In this document: piece by piece, positions 8,441-16,904 of the stretch
How the letters are laid out: every line of letters starts with the position of its first letter
Position numbering within the stretch: the first letter of the stretch is position 1
Source of the DNA: Cyclobacteriaceae bacterium
GTDB taxonomy: Bacteria > Bacteroidota > Bacteroidia > Cytophagales > Cyclobacteriaceae
NCBI GenBank assembly: GCA_020832375.1
Contig: JAFIEW010000019.1
Span: 1-47,188, forward strand
Length of the DNA: 47,188 nucleotides
Direction of reading: 5' to 3'
Translations under genes and position numbers: made by a program
Notes under the pieces: generated by a model
Database searches by the model: none
What the model was told of the DNA's origin: nothing
Seen by the model: only the letters and a program-made list of their open reading frames with translations

Positions 8441-9508
8441 ATGAAAGTCGCCAATCAACAAAAAACTCATTTGATTAAAGATCTCTCAATAGGCTATAAG
8501 GCAGGGATATTCGGTGGACTATTACTCTTTTTGGTCATACTCGCCTCACAGATGGGCGTATTGCAAGTGAGCTTTGAAGAGATGGGCTTGGCAATGAGCA
8601 AAAGCATAGGATGGCATAGCGAGGAGCTTACTGCAAGAGAGCGTGCTTGGCTCAACATCCGCCTTCCTCGTATAGCACTAGCACTATTGGTTGGCACAGC
8701 TCTCGCTTGCTCTGGTGCTGGCATGCAGGCCATCTTCAGAAATCCATTAGTAGAACCTGGCTTGGTGGGTGTAAGTGCGGGTGCGGCTCTTTTTGCAGCG
8801 GTAGCATTGGTTTTTCTGCAGGAAATGAGCCTCTTCAATGATCATTTTATCAATTATTACATCCTGCCTGTGGCGGCATTTCTCGGGGGATTACTGGCTA
8901 CCTGGCTCATTTATAAACTTGGTAAAGGCCAGAGCATTGCACTCTTCATTTTAGCGGGAGTGGCGGTCAATGCGGCCTGTGGAGCTCTCATCGGTTTGGT
9001 AGTATTTCATGCTGACGATACCGCTCTGCGCAGTTTTACCTTTTGGAATCTAGGCGACTTGAGCGGTGCCTCATGGGGTGCACTAACCCTCATCACACCC
9101 CTCATCCTGATCTCGGCGGGCTATCTTTATCGGCAGCATCGCGCCTATGATGCTCTTGCTATGGGCGACCGCCAAGCCTTTCACCTAGGGGTAGACGTAG
9201 AAAAAGTGAGAAAACGAAGTATCTTCTTCGTGGCATTGGCTGTAGGGTCGGCCGTTGCCATTGCAGGCGCGATTGGTTTCATTGGCTTGGTAGTACCGCA
9301 TTTGGTAAGGCTGGTGTTTGGTCCGTCACACCGCTATTTGATTTTATTCAGTGCCTTATTAGGAAGTAGCTTATTACTGCTTGCTGATACTTATTCGCGC
9401 ACTGCTGTGCAACCTGGCGAACTTCCTGTAGGTATCGTTACGGCCATGCTAGGAGCGCCATTCTTCATCTACTTAATTAAAAGAATGAAGTCGAAAGCCT
9501 TCTTATAG
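8441..9508 (+). CDS. hmuU: Heme ABC transporter permease HmuU (FecCD family)
   Basis: A 355-residue polytopic inner-membrane protein. FecCD hallmarks are visible: RLPRIALALLVGTALACSGAGMQ near residues 73-95, RNPLVEPGLVGVSAGAALFA (about 99-118), GFIGLVVPHLVR near 285, and GELPVGIVTAMLGAPFF near the C-terminus. It forms the transmembrane dimer for heme import with HmuV. About ten membrane helices fit the length. It starts 18 bases after hmuT. The next gene, hmuV, starts 234 bases downstream, unusually far for a transporter operon. Confidence 0.9.
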   Translation: MKVANQQKTHLIKDLSIGYKAGIFGGLLLFLVILASQMGVLQVSFEEMGLAMSKSIGWHSEELTARERAWLNIRLPRIALALLVGTALACSGAGMQAIFRNPLVEPGLVGVSAGAALFAAVALVFLQEMSLFNDHFINYYILPVAAFLGGLLATWLIYKLGKGQSIALFILAGVAVNAACGALIGLVVFHADDTALRSFTFWNLGDLSGASWGALTLITPLILISAGYLYRQHRAYDALAMGDRQAFHLGVDVEKVRKRSIFFVALAVGSAVAIAGAIGFIGLVVPHLVRLVFGPSHRYLILFSALLGSSLLLLADTYSRTAVQPGELPVGIVTAMLGAPFFIYLIKRMKSKAFL

Positions 9509-9742
9509 TTCTTTTTTTGCGAGGGATGAGGACAGTAGCGGGTAAAAGAATAAAATGAGACTTATAATGGATTTCAAGGAAGCGATCAAGAATCCTAGTC
9601 GTTTGAAGGATAAGCGTATGATGAGGAAATGAGGAACAAATGACAAATGCTGGAAATATTGTAAGCATTAGCAAATGTTCAATGAAAGCGATTGATAAGT
9701 TCAAGAAGTTAGTTTGTAAACTCAACTTAGGAGTTAAGAGGT

Positions 9743-10630
9743 ATGATATTAGAAGCACAAGAGGTAAGTATCAAAATAGGTGGAAAAACATTGCTCAGAG
9801 GAATAGACCTGAGCATCAAGGAGGGTGAATTTTGGACGATTGCAGGTTGCAACGGAGCGGGAAAGTCTACCTTGATTCGTGCACTTAGTGGCGACCTACA
9901 TCCCACGCAAGGAAAAATCATGCTAAAAAATCGGTGGCTAACAGAACTACCAAGTCTGGAGATGGCTCAGATGCGTGCTGTATTGACCCAACATAATAAT
10001 GTGAACTTTAGCTTTAAGGTTCGTGATTTGATCACATTAGGACTAATGCCTCACGGCATTCCTGAGGAAGCGGCATCAGACAAAATCGCAGAGATTATTG
10101 TCGAGTGTGGTTTGGAAGAGTTGCAAGATCGCAGTTTCGAAAGTCTTTCCGGTGGTGAGCAGCAGCGCGCTCATCTTGCGCGGGTACTATTACAAGTTAG
10201 TTTTAGCAAGGGTGATCCTCTCCTACTACTCGATGAACCTACCTCTGCTCTTGATATTGCTCAGCAGCATCGTATGCTACAGCTTCTCAGCTCTCGAGTA
10301 ATGAATGGCTTGACGGTCATAGCAATCATACACGACCTCAACCTTGCCGCCCAGTATGCTGATCATATCCTTTTTCTCAAAAATGGTGAAACAGTAGCTC
10401 AGGGGAGAAAACAACAGATGATGTGCAGCTCAATTATAGAAAAAACCTATGGACAGCCTGTATCAGTATGGACACACCCTACAGTGGGTTGTCCTTACAT
10501 TTTGGCTGAACCTTGCCCCTACCATCATGAAAAAGTAAAAGCCAATGGACATCGGCATGGGAGTACAAAACCTTTAAATACAATGAGCCAACCTTGGGCT
10601 ATTAATAAAAATAATCCAACGGAAGCTTAA
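9743..10630 (+). CDS. hmuV: Heme ABC transporter ATP-binding protein HmuV, with Cys/His-rich tail
   Basis: The 295-residue ABC ATPase has a Walker A at 35-43 (GCNGAGKST), signature LSGGEQQR (135-142), Walker B LLLLDEPTSALD (160-171) and H-loop His197 (AIIHDLN). It powers HmuU. HmuV proteins I know end soon after the HPxxxCPxIL motif (here 245-254). This one continues about 40 residues with Cys258, His261, His262, His270 and His272, a possible metal- or heme-contacting extension, but of no known function. The ATG at 9743 is the only start that keeps the N-terminal strand. It is followed 39 bases later by hmuS. Confidence 0.9.
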   Translation: MILEAQEVSIKIGGKTLLRGIDLSIKEGEFWTIAGCNGAGKSTLIRALSGDLHPTQGKIMLKNRWLTELPSLEMAQMRAVLTQHNNVNFSFKVRDLITLGLMPHGIPEEAASDKIAEIIVECGLEELQDRSFESLSGGEQQRAHLARVLLQVSFSKGDPLLLLDEPTSALDIAQQHRMLQLLSSRVMNGLTVIAIIHDLNLAAQYADHILFLKNGETVAQGRKQQMMCSSIIEKTYGQPVSVWTHPTVGCPYILAEPCPYHHEKVKANGHRHGSTKPLNTMSQPWAINKNNPTEA

Positions 10631-10669
10631 CAAAACAATAGATTCGAGAAACACATAAATTATAGAAGC

Positions 10670-11746
10670 ATGGAAAATACAATCGCTCCCAAACAAAGCC
10701 CCAAAGAACTAAAAGCTTCCTATTCGGAGTGGAAATCTAAAAACCCTAAAGGAAGGATTAGAGATGCAGCACAGGCATTGGCCATAAGTGAAGCTGAACT
10801 TATCGCAAGTGAATTGGGTGATACAGTAGTAAGGCTAGCATCAGAAAAGCGACATGATCTGTTGCTAGCCTTTAAAAAACTGGGGAAGGTAATGTGCCTC
10901 ACACGAAGTGAAAGCTGTGTATTGGAACATAAAGGCAGCTTTCAACAAATAGAAATAATGGGTGAGGGCGATCGCTCTATGGCCACCGTAATTGGACCCA
11001 TTGAACTTCGGGTTTTCTTTAGTGGATGGAAGCATCTATTTGCAGTTAAGCATACCGGCATCAATGGTAAACGATTATTGAGTTTTCAGATATTCGATCA
11101 GGCAGGTACTGCAGTAATGAAGGTATATCTGCAAAAAGATGAGCAAGAGAAGATATTCAATGAGATCATAGAGACCCTAAAAGATAAAGACCAAGAGACC
11201 TTGCCTGTGGTAAGCGATTATGAAAAGCCTCATCCTCATTCCAACCCAGAAACAGTTGCTTTTCAAGAAGGATGGCTTCAGATGAAAGATACTCACGATT
11301 TTTTTGGCTTGGTAAGAAAATTTGGACTCACAAGAAAACAAGCTTTGGAGATTGCACCCGAAGGCATGTCAATCCGCATCTCATTAGAAAAACTAGAGCA
11401 GGTACTGACGCTGGCTTCTCAGAGAGCCTTGCCTATCATGGTGTTTGCAGGAAATAAGGGAAACATTCAGATTCATCAAGGCAAGGTGAAAAATATAAAA
11501 ATGATGGGGCCGTGGCTCAATGTATTGGACCCTCAATTCAATATGCACTTAAATCTATCATCTATCGCCTCGGCTTGGTTGGTGAAAAAACCCACTGAAG
11601 ATGGTGTGGTGACTTCTATCGAGATTTTTGACCGTGAGGATGAGCTCGGAGCACAGTTTTTTGGACTACGAAAGCCTGGAATTCCTGAGCGTGGAGGATG
11701 GAGAGAGCTATTATCTGAAGTGTATGGTATTTCAATTGAGGACTAA
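10670..11746 (+). CDS. hmuS: Hemin-handling/degrading factor HmuS (ChuS/HemS family)
   Basis: A 358-residue soluble protein made of two related halves (about 1-180 and 190-358). Each has the HemS-type core, for example the first half with VMCLTRSESCVLEHKG, LRVFFSGWKHLFAV and SFQIFDQAGTAVMKVYL, and the second with LPIMVFAGNKGNIQIHQG, WLNVLDPQFNMHLN and SIEIFDREDELGAQFFGLR. Family members bind heme in the cytoplasm and chaperone it or cleave it to release iron. Its presence is the best evidence that the whole cluster transports heme. Last gene of the hmuTUVS unit; a terminator follows 14 bases after the stop. Confidence 0.88.
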   Translation: MENTIAPKQSPKELKASYSEWKSKNPKGRIRDAAQALAISEAELIASELGDTVVRLASEKRHDLLLAFKKLGKVMCLTRSESCVLEHKGSFQQIEIMGEGDRSMATVIGPIELRVFFSGWKHLFAVKHTGINGKRLLSFQIFDQAGTAVMKVYLQKDEQEKIFNEIIETLKDKDQETLPVVSDYEKPHPHSNPETVAFQEGWLQMKDTHDFFGLVRKFGLTRKQALEIAPEGMSIRISLEKLEQVLTLASQRALPIMVFAGNKGNIQIHQGKVKNIKMMGPWLNVLDPQFNMHLNLSSIASAWLVKKPTEDGVVTSIEIFDREDELGAQFFGLRKPGIPERGGWRELLSEVYGISIED

Positions 11747-12073
11747 ATCACGAAGCACAGGGAGGTCATTTTTACATGACTTCCTCTTTTTTGTCTTTTT
11801 AGGCTTGACTACTGGCATTACCAGACCTATTAGAAATTAATGGGATGATTTAGAATAGCTTTCATGATGCATACTTAAATGAGAAGGCTTAATAGTTTTT
11901 TAATAGGCAATTCGCGCCTAATTTTAAAACCTCAACGTGCAATCAATGATGTATCATATCAAAAAGCTATCCACTTGAAAAAACAAAAAATTCAGGTGCC
12001 ATACGCTACTTGCAATCTCATTCCACTTAAATAAAAAACGCCATTGATAGCACTTATTTGACGAAGTAAACAA
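11747..12073. other. Intergenic region (327 bp)
   Basis: Apart from the terminator at 11761-11800, I see no gene, repeat or clear promoter before the regulator at 12074. Confidence 0.6.
11761..11800 (+). terminator. Terminator of the hmuTUVS unit
   Basis: Stem GGAGGTCAT (11761-11769) / ATGACTTCC (11776-11784), nine pairs with one G-T, followed by a T-rich tract through 11800. Confidence 0.85.
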
Positions 12074-12679
12074 ATGAAACAACAAGTACATATAGCCGAC
12101 AAAGAAGGGGTCTACCCTTACCTTGTCAGTCAGGTAGCTGGTAATGAGGTATCCATCCAATTACTTACACCTTCTCAATTGAGAAATAAGACAGTAATCA
12201 TACAGGATCACGATTACTTGATCATTGACCCCGACTATTTGGATGTGTCCATAGGTCGACTCTGCGAGCTGATAGCCAGCCTTCCTTGTAGAAGTGCTGT
12301 GCTATGTCGAGATTTGAGAGGTCATGAATTGGAACAATTAAAGGCATCGGGGCTTTGCAGTTATATCAATAAATGTGAGAATTACGATCAGATTCGCGAA
12401 GGAATTACTTCGTTTTTAGCCAGTCGTTCCTATTTTTCAAACCCGATCATAGAGGAGCAAGAGGAAGCTCTAAGCGGCAGAGAGCAATCGGTGATACAAT
12501 TGATATCGCATGGCTTATCGACCATAGAGATTGCAGATCAATTAAGCCTAAGCGTACATACTATCAATAGCCACAGAAAAAATATCTTAAAAAAACTTAA
12601 GGCACGTACTACTGGCGATATGATTGCAAAAGCTATTCATTTGCGCTTGATTAGTTGTAGTAGTCCACGACCTAGTTAA
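12074..12679 (+). CDS. LuxR/NarL-type transcription regulator with degenerate receiver-like domain
   Basis: A 201-residue protein. The C-terminus (about 133-195) is a classic GerE/LuxR helix-turn-helix: LSGREQSVIQLISHGLSTIE, then IADQLSLSVHTINSHRKNIL. The N-terminal ~120 residues have receiver-like spacing, with Asp52 in YLIIDPDYL and Lys100 in SYINKCE where the phosphoacceptor and conserved lysine would lie. The paired acidic residues expected near the N-terminus are absent, so phosphorylation is doubtful. It follows the hemin operon on the same strand but after a terminator. Its stop codon overlaps the stop codon of the convergent MFS gene. A role in heme response is only an inference from position. 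Confidence 0.8.
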   Translation: MKQQVHIADKEGVYPYLVSQVAGNEVSIQLLTPSQLRNKTVIIQDHDYLIIDPDYLDVSIGRLCELIASLPCRSAVLCRDLRGHELEQLKASGLCSYINKCENYDQIREGITSFLASRSYFSNPIIEEQEEALSGREQSVIQLISHGLSTIEIADQLSLSVHTINSHRKNILKKLKARTTGDMIAKAIHLRLISCSSPRPS

Positions 12680-13866
12680 TATTGCCAAGCCCTGAAAGAT
12701 TGAAAAATAATAAGTAAAATTAGCACAATTCCACTCAGGAAGAGGGTTTCGAAAGTATAACCAGCATCAAGTATAAATCCAAAAATGGTTGGACCTGCGG
12801 CCGTACTTACCACCATAATGGGAGTAAAAAGACTTCTAACAGCACCGATACTTGCAGTGCCAAAAAATTCTGCTTGAATGGCATTTTTGATCGTATTGCC
12901 AAATCCTACACTCATCCCAGCAAACAATAAATAGGAAGGAGCTGCCCACTTGCTTTGCCAGTAATAAAGAATGATCATCCCTACTAAAAAAGGAATAAAG
13001 TAAAATGGAAACATTCGCTTGGCAGAATGCTTATCCACCAAGGGCCCTGCAATTAAACCCGAAATGGAGCCAGAAAGTGCAAATACCATCAAAGAGCCAG
13101 CCATCCAACTGGAAGACCACCCTTTAAAATCTGCAATGGGGAGATGATAGAAAAAGAGGGTGGTGATCAAAAAACTGATGGTGAAAATATTAGGTGCGAT
13201 AATATAAAACCTACGATCTTTTAAAATTTGCCATTGCGATACTTTTTTCTCTTCAGATTCAGCTAATTGATCTTCTACTTTACGTACATAATGCCTAGTT
13301 TTTGATAGGAATAGAAAAGCTAATGGCAGGACAATCATGAGCACAGAAATGGCAGAAAACACAAAAGAATACTGCCATCCAATGGTGCCGATCAAGGCAG
13401 TGATAAGAAGTGGGAAAAAAGCCTATCCTAGCGGATGCCCTAAGGCCGCAATACTCAATGCCTTACCTCTATCTTGGTCGAAATATTTGATCATGCTGGT
13501 GATTGAAGTGTGAGTCATGAGGCCTTGTCCAAAAAATCTTAACCCAAAGAACACAAACACCAATAAATAAATAGAATTGACCACGGAAGCAAGAAATAGA
13601 AAGCCACTTAAACCGATAAGAACAAAGAGCATGTAATGCTTGAGGGGGATATCATCAATCTTTTTCCCAGCATAAATGAGCACTACCGCACTAAATGCGG
13701 TGGCGATACCATATATCGAGCCAAAGGCTGAATTACTAAGATCAAAAGCGGCTTGAATAGAAGGAACATAAAGTGCAAGTAGGAAGGTTTGCCCGTATGA
13801 GCTAAAGAAAGTAAACAACAAACCAAATGAAAGTAAATAAGGGTAAGTCTTAAGAAATCTTAACAT
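12676..13866 (-). pseudogene. MFS permease interrupted by in-frame TAG
   Basis: Two same-frame segments form one Major Facilitator protein of about 396 residues with 12 membrane helices. The N-terminal part (147 residues, helices 1 to about 4) ends ...IAALGHPLG. After a single TAG at 13423-13425, nine codons (AFFPLLITA...) lead directly into GTIGWQYSFVFSAIS. GAG (Glu), CAG (Gln) or AAG (Lys) to TAG is a one-base change, and no frameshift is involved. The RDRGKALSIAALGHPLG context and the helix-5 continuation show that the two parts belong together. Translation stopping here would leave a non-functional third of a transporter. Substrate unknown. It converges with the LuxR-type gene. Confidence 0.82.
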
Positions 13867-14225
13867 TGATAAGGGAAATGTTTAAAAGAAGTGCAAAGGT
13901 ATATTTTCTAGCCGAACCGCCCAATGTTGGCCGACATTGTAAAAAAATAAATTCACCAATAAAGTGTAATACTAGTTTATTTGTCACAACGATTAAAAAA
14001 TACCAACTAATAAGCAAGTTAGGTAGTATCCTGATTATCAATACATAGTCGGCTTTTATTGGCGACTTATTTTGTCGTATGCCTACGATGAAAGGCCGAA
14101 AATATTAGTTATGCATACTAATAAATACTGTAAATCTTAGTTATTTATTACCAAATCTCTAGTAGTTGAGTGACATTCTCTTTATATTTAATGAATAATG
14201 TCTGTTATTATTAAGTATCCATTAT
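13867..14225. other. Divergent intergenic region (359 bp)
   Basis: It lies between the divergent MFS remnant and the histidine kinase gene and should hold promoters for both. Apart from the small hairpin at 13922-13939, I recognise no element. Confidence 0.5.
13922..13939. promoter_or_regulatory. Small perfect hairpin in the MFS leader region
   Basis: CAATGT / ACATTG around a 6-base loop, 56 bases before the MFS start codon. It could be an operator or an attenuation hairpin, but is too short to be certain. Confidence 0.25.
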
Positions 14226-16799
14226 ATGAAGCCAGTATTTGGTTGGTATTTGTTGATTTTCTTTTGTTTTCTATCCTGCAAAAATGATAATGACAGCAAG
14301 GAAATTAATATTAGCGAACTAGCAACTAGTACTGATGTATTAACTAACCACTTAGATAGTCTTAAAGAAAACAACTTTCAAGAGGCTATACATTATGTTG
14401 AAACCTTAGTTAACCACCCTACTTTTAAAGCGAACCAATACCCTTTAGATTTTTTGATTCAGTTGACCCACATACAACTGGATGCATTTCAAAATGATCA
14501 AGCAAAAGAACAAATTGAAAAAATTGTTAGCTTATACCCAACAAATAACTTCCCAGAAGTTCACAACTTGAAGATTAGATGGTTAAAAAACACACAACAA
14601 TATGATCGACTCATACGATATTATGAAGATTTAAATTTAGACAGTTTACTCCCATCTAATATTCTTCAGTTTGGACTAGCCTTTGTAGAATTCAATAATC
14701 AGAAGCTTGCGGGGGATTTATTAAGGCAGTACGCAAATAAGAAGGGTGCGGATACCAATAGCTTCACTTATCTGCTTGCCAAAGGGAACTATTATTCGTT
14801 GATCAATAGTTATGACTCTTCCACTTTAACCTTTGAAAAGGCACAAGAAAAAATCAATTCCAGAAATTCTCGAGAGCAAGCTATTCTTACCATCAGTGAA
14901 GGCTTCTGGCTAACTAGGTTTGGTTACCTACAAGAGGCAGAAGAAAAAGTAACTTCATCGCTAATATTAGCAGAGCAAATTAAAGACTACCGGCTTAAAT
15001 ATGAATTAATATCATTACTTGCGGAGGTGAAATTTAATTACACTCTCATAGAAGAAGGAGTAGAACTACTACTTGAATGCCTAAACTATTATGAACAGAA
15101 AAATTATTATAGGCATCAACTAGAAATTTTATTAGATCTAGCATGGATTTATTCGAGTCAGCGAATGAATAATAAAGCATTAGATTATTTTGATCGAGCC
15201 AACCTGTTACTTTCAAGTTATCAGTTCGGACCTAATTTGAAAGCAAGATTTTACAACTACCGGGGAGTGTTTGAGCTTAATGAAAACAGACCCAAAACTG
15301 CAGGTAATTTCTTTAGAAAAGGAATAGAGCTGTATTCATCTATACAAGCTGGAAAAAAAATTGAGGATTTGCTATTTAATCAAGCCTTGGTTTTTGAAAG
15401 CTTAGGGGAATTGGATACCGCCATCGTCATTCAAAATAAATTAATTGCAAAAAATTTAGCCCATACTAATCGATTAGACAAAGCACTTTCAGAACAAAAA
15501 TTAGCAAAGCTGTATCGCAAAAAAGGCGACCCTTATAAATCTCTAGAATTACTTAATCAATCCGAATCTATTTTCAAAGAGTTTAATCTAATCAAATATC
15601 TTAAGGACGTCTACGAAGAGAAATCATATAACTATGAACAAATAGGACAGTTAGGTGTAGCACTAAGCTATAAAAAGAAATACTTAGCGGCCTATGAATC
15701 AATTTATTCAGAAAGCAACCTTAAAAAGTTAACCGACTTAGATGCTTCTTATCAACTTCAAAAATCAGTAAAGGAGTTGGAGCTGATGGATCTAAAAGCT
15801 CAAAACTACAACCAGCAGTTGCTGTTAACCGAAGAAAAGATTCAGTCCCAGCAGTTACTCATTGGGTTTATCTCCTTCATTGTTATTTTACTGATCGTTC
15901 TTATTCCTTTTGTGTGGAGGGTAATGGCTGCAAGAAAAAGGGCATTTATGAAGATGTCAATCCTGCATGCAGAACTAAAAGAAAATGCTGAGGAGATGGC
16001 TCAGCAAACAGAAGAGCTAAAAGCTGCCAACGAAAGAATTGAAGAACTTAATGAAGGGTTAGAAAAAACCATTCAGGATAGAACCAAAAAACTTGAACAA
16101 GCCTTATCAGATTTGGATCGTTTCTTCTATCGAGCTGCACATGATTTTAGAGGCCCACTTACGACTTTCTTAGGCCTTTGTAAAGTTGGGGAGATGGAAG
16201 TAACGGACCCATTAGGAAAGATGCTGATAGAAAAATTTAAGACTACGACTATGGGACTTGATCGCATGGTTCAAAAGCTGAATGCTATCAGTATAATCAA
16301 TGCGGAAGACAAGCTGGAACCCGTTGATTTAAAGACTGTTATAGAAGAGGAAGTGAATAAAATTCGTTTATCCAATGGAGCAGAAATAATTAATTCTATT
16401 GAGCTTAAACTTAAAATTTCTGATCCTATCAAATCAAAGAAATGTAACTTGATAGGGATCGTGGTCAGAAACTTAATTGAAAATAGCGTTCATTTTAAGA
16501 TTAAATCGAGAAAGACCAAGCTTTTCATAAGCTTGATACAGCATCAGGACTTAATGCATTTGACGGTCTCCGATAACGGCAAGGGCATTCACGAAAGTAT
16601 TGCTGCTAAAATATTTGACATGTACTATAAAGGTGACCTAGAAAGTCGCGGAAATGGTTTAGGCTTGTACTTGGTAAAACTGATTGTGGAAAAATTAAAC
16701 GGTAATATACGTTTTGAAAATAATAGAGATGAAGGAGTTAGTTTTTTTATCAGTATTAATGTAACAGCACTTGAAGATACAGAAATAACATTCATTTAA
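14226..16799 (+). CDS. TPR-containing sensor histidine kinase, lipoprotein-type N-terminus
   Basis: 857 residues. The N-terminus has a lipobox-like signal (FCFLSC, Cys18). Residues about 40-530 are helical repeats of TPR type. A single membrane helix (about 543-567, LLIGFISFIVILLIVLIPF) is followed by a coiled coil (about 580-630) and the kinase core: H-box AHDFRGP with His639, N-box NLIENS (about 748-753), G1 DNGKGI (about 783) and G2 GNGLGLYLV (about 809). It therefore senses something outside the inner membrane through TPRs and autophosphorylates in the cytoplasm. No response regulator or REC domain is adjacent, so it is an orphan kinase. A lipobox together with a downstream membrane span is odd; the signal may instead be uncleaved. 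Confidence 0.88.
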   Translation: MKPVFGWYLLIFFCFLSCKNDNDSKEINISELATSTDVLTNHLDSLKENNFQEAIHYVETLVNHPTFKANQYPLDFLIQLTHIQLDAFQNDQAKEQIEKIVSLYPTNNFPEVHNLKIRWLKNTQQYDRLIRYYEDLNLDSLLPSNILQFGLAFVEFNNQKLAGDLLRQYANKKGADTNSFTYLLAKGNYYSLINSYDSSTLTFEKAQEKINSRNSREQAILTISEGFWLTRFGYLQEAEEKVTSSLILAEQIKDYRLKYELISLLAEVKFNYTLIEEGVELLLECLNYYEQKNYYRHQLEILLDLAWIYSSQRMNNKALDYFDRANLLLSSYQFGPNLKARFYNYRGVFELNENRPKTAGNFFRKGIELYSSIQAGKKIEDLLFNQALVFESLGELDTAIVIQNKLIAKNLAHTNRLDKALSEQKLAKLYRKKGDPYKSLELLNQSESIFKEFNLIKYLKDVYEEKSYNYEQIGQLGVALSYKKKYLAAYESIYSESNLKKLTDLDASYQLQKSVKELELMDLKAQNYNQQLLLTEEKIQSQQLLIGFISFIVILLIVLIPFVWRVMAARKRAFMKMSILHAELKENAEEMAQQTEELKAANERIEELNEGLEKTIQDRTKKLEQALSDLDRFFYRAAHDFRGPLTTFLGLCKVGEMEVTDPLGKMLIEKFKTTTMGLDRMVQKLNAISIINAEDKLEPVDLKTVIEEEVNKIRLSNGAEIINSIELKLKISDPIKSKKCNLIGIVVRNLIENSVHFKIKSRKTKLFISLIQHQDLMHLTVSDNGKGIHESIAAKIFDMYYKGDLESRGNGLGLYLVKLIVEKLNGNIRFENNRDEGVSFFISINVTALEDTEITFI

Positions 16800-16904
16800 G
16801 TATTCAGGTATTTTATAAAGTAACACGAAAAATCACTCTTGTTTTCGACTTTGCAGTTCTATTGACTAATTTTATCAAAAACTTGCTAGTTTAATTTATC
16901 GTCC

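Noticed and set aside
9477-9828. Small open frames on both strands in the hmuU-hmuV spacer.
   Set aside because: They overlap the ends of the confirmed genes, have low-complexity composition and no start or domain support.
1864-13866. Stop-codon reassignment (TAG or TGA read as an amino acid).
   Set aside because: TAG ends several intact genes here (receptor 5578, HmuY-like 7112, hmuT 8422, fabH, the DHS-like gene), and TGA ends miaE. The internal stops are therefore better explained as point mutations or errors.
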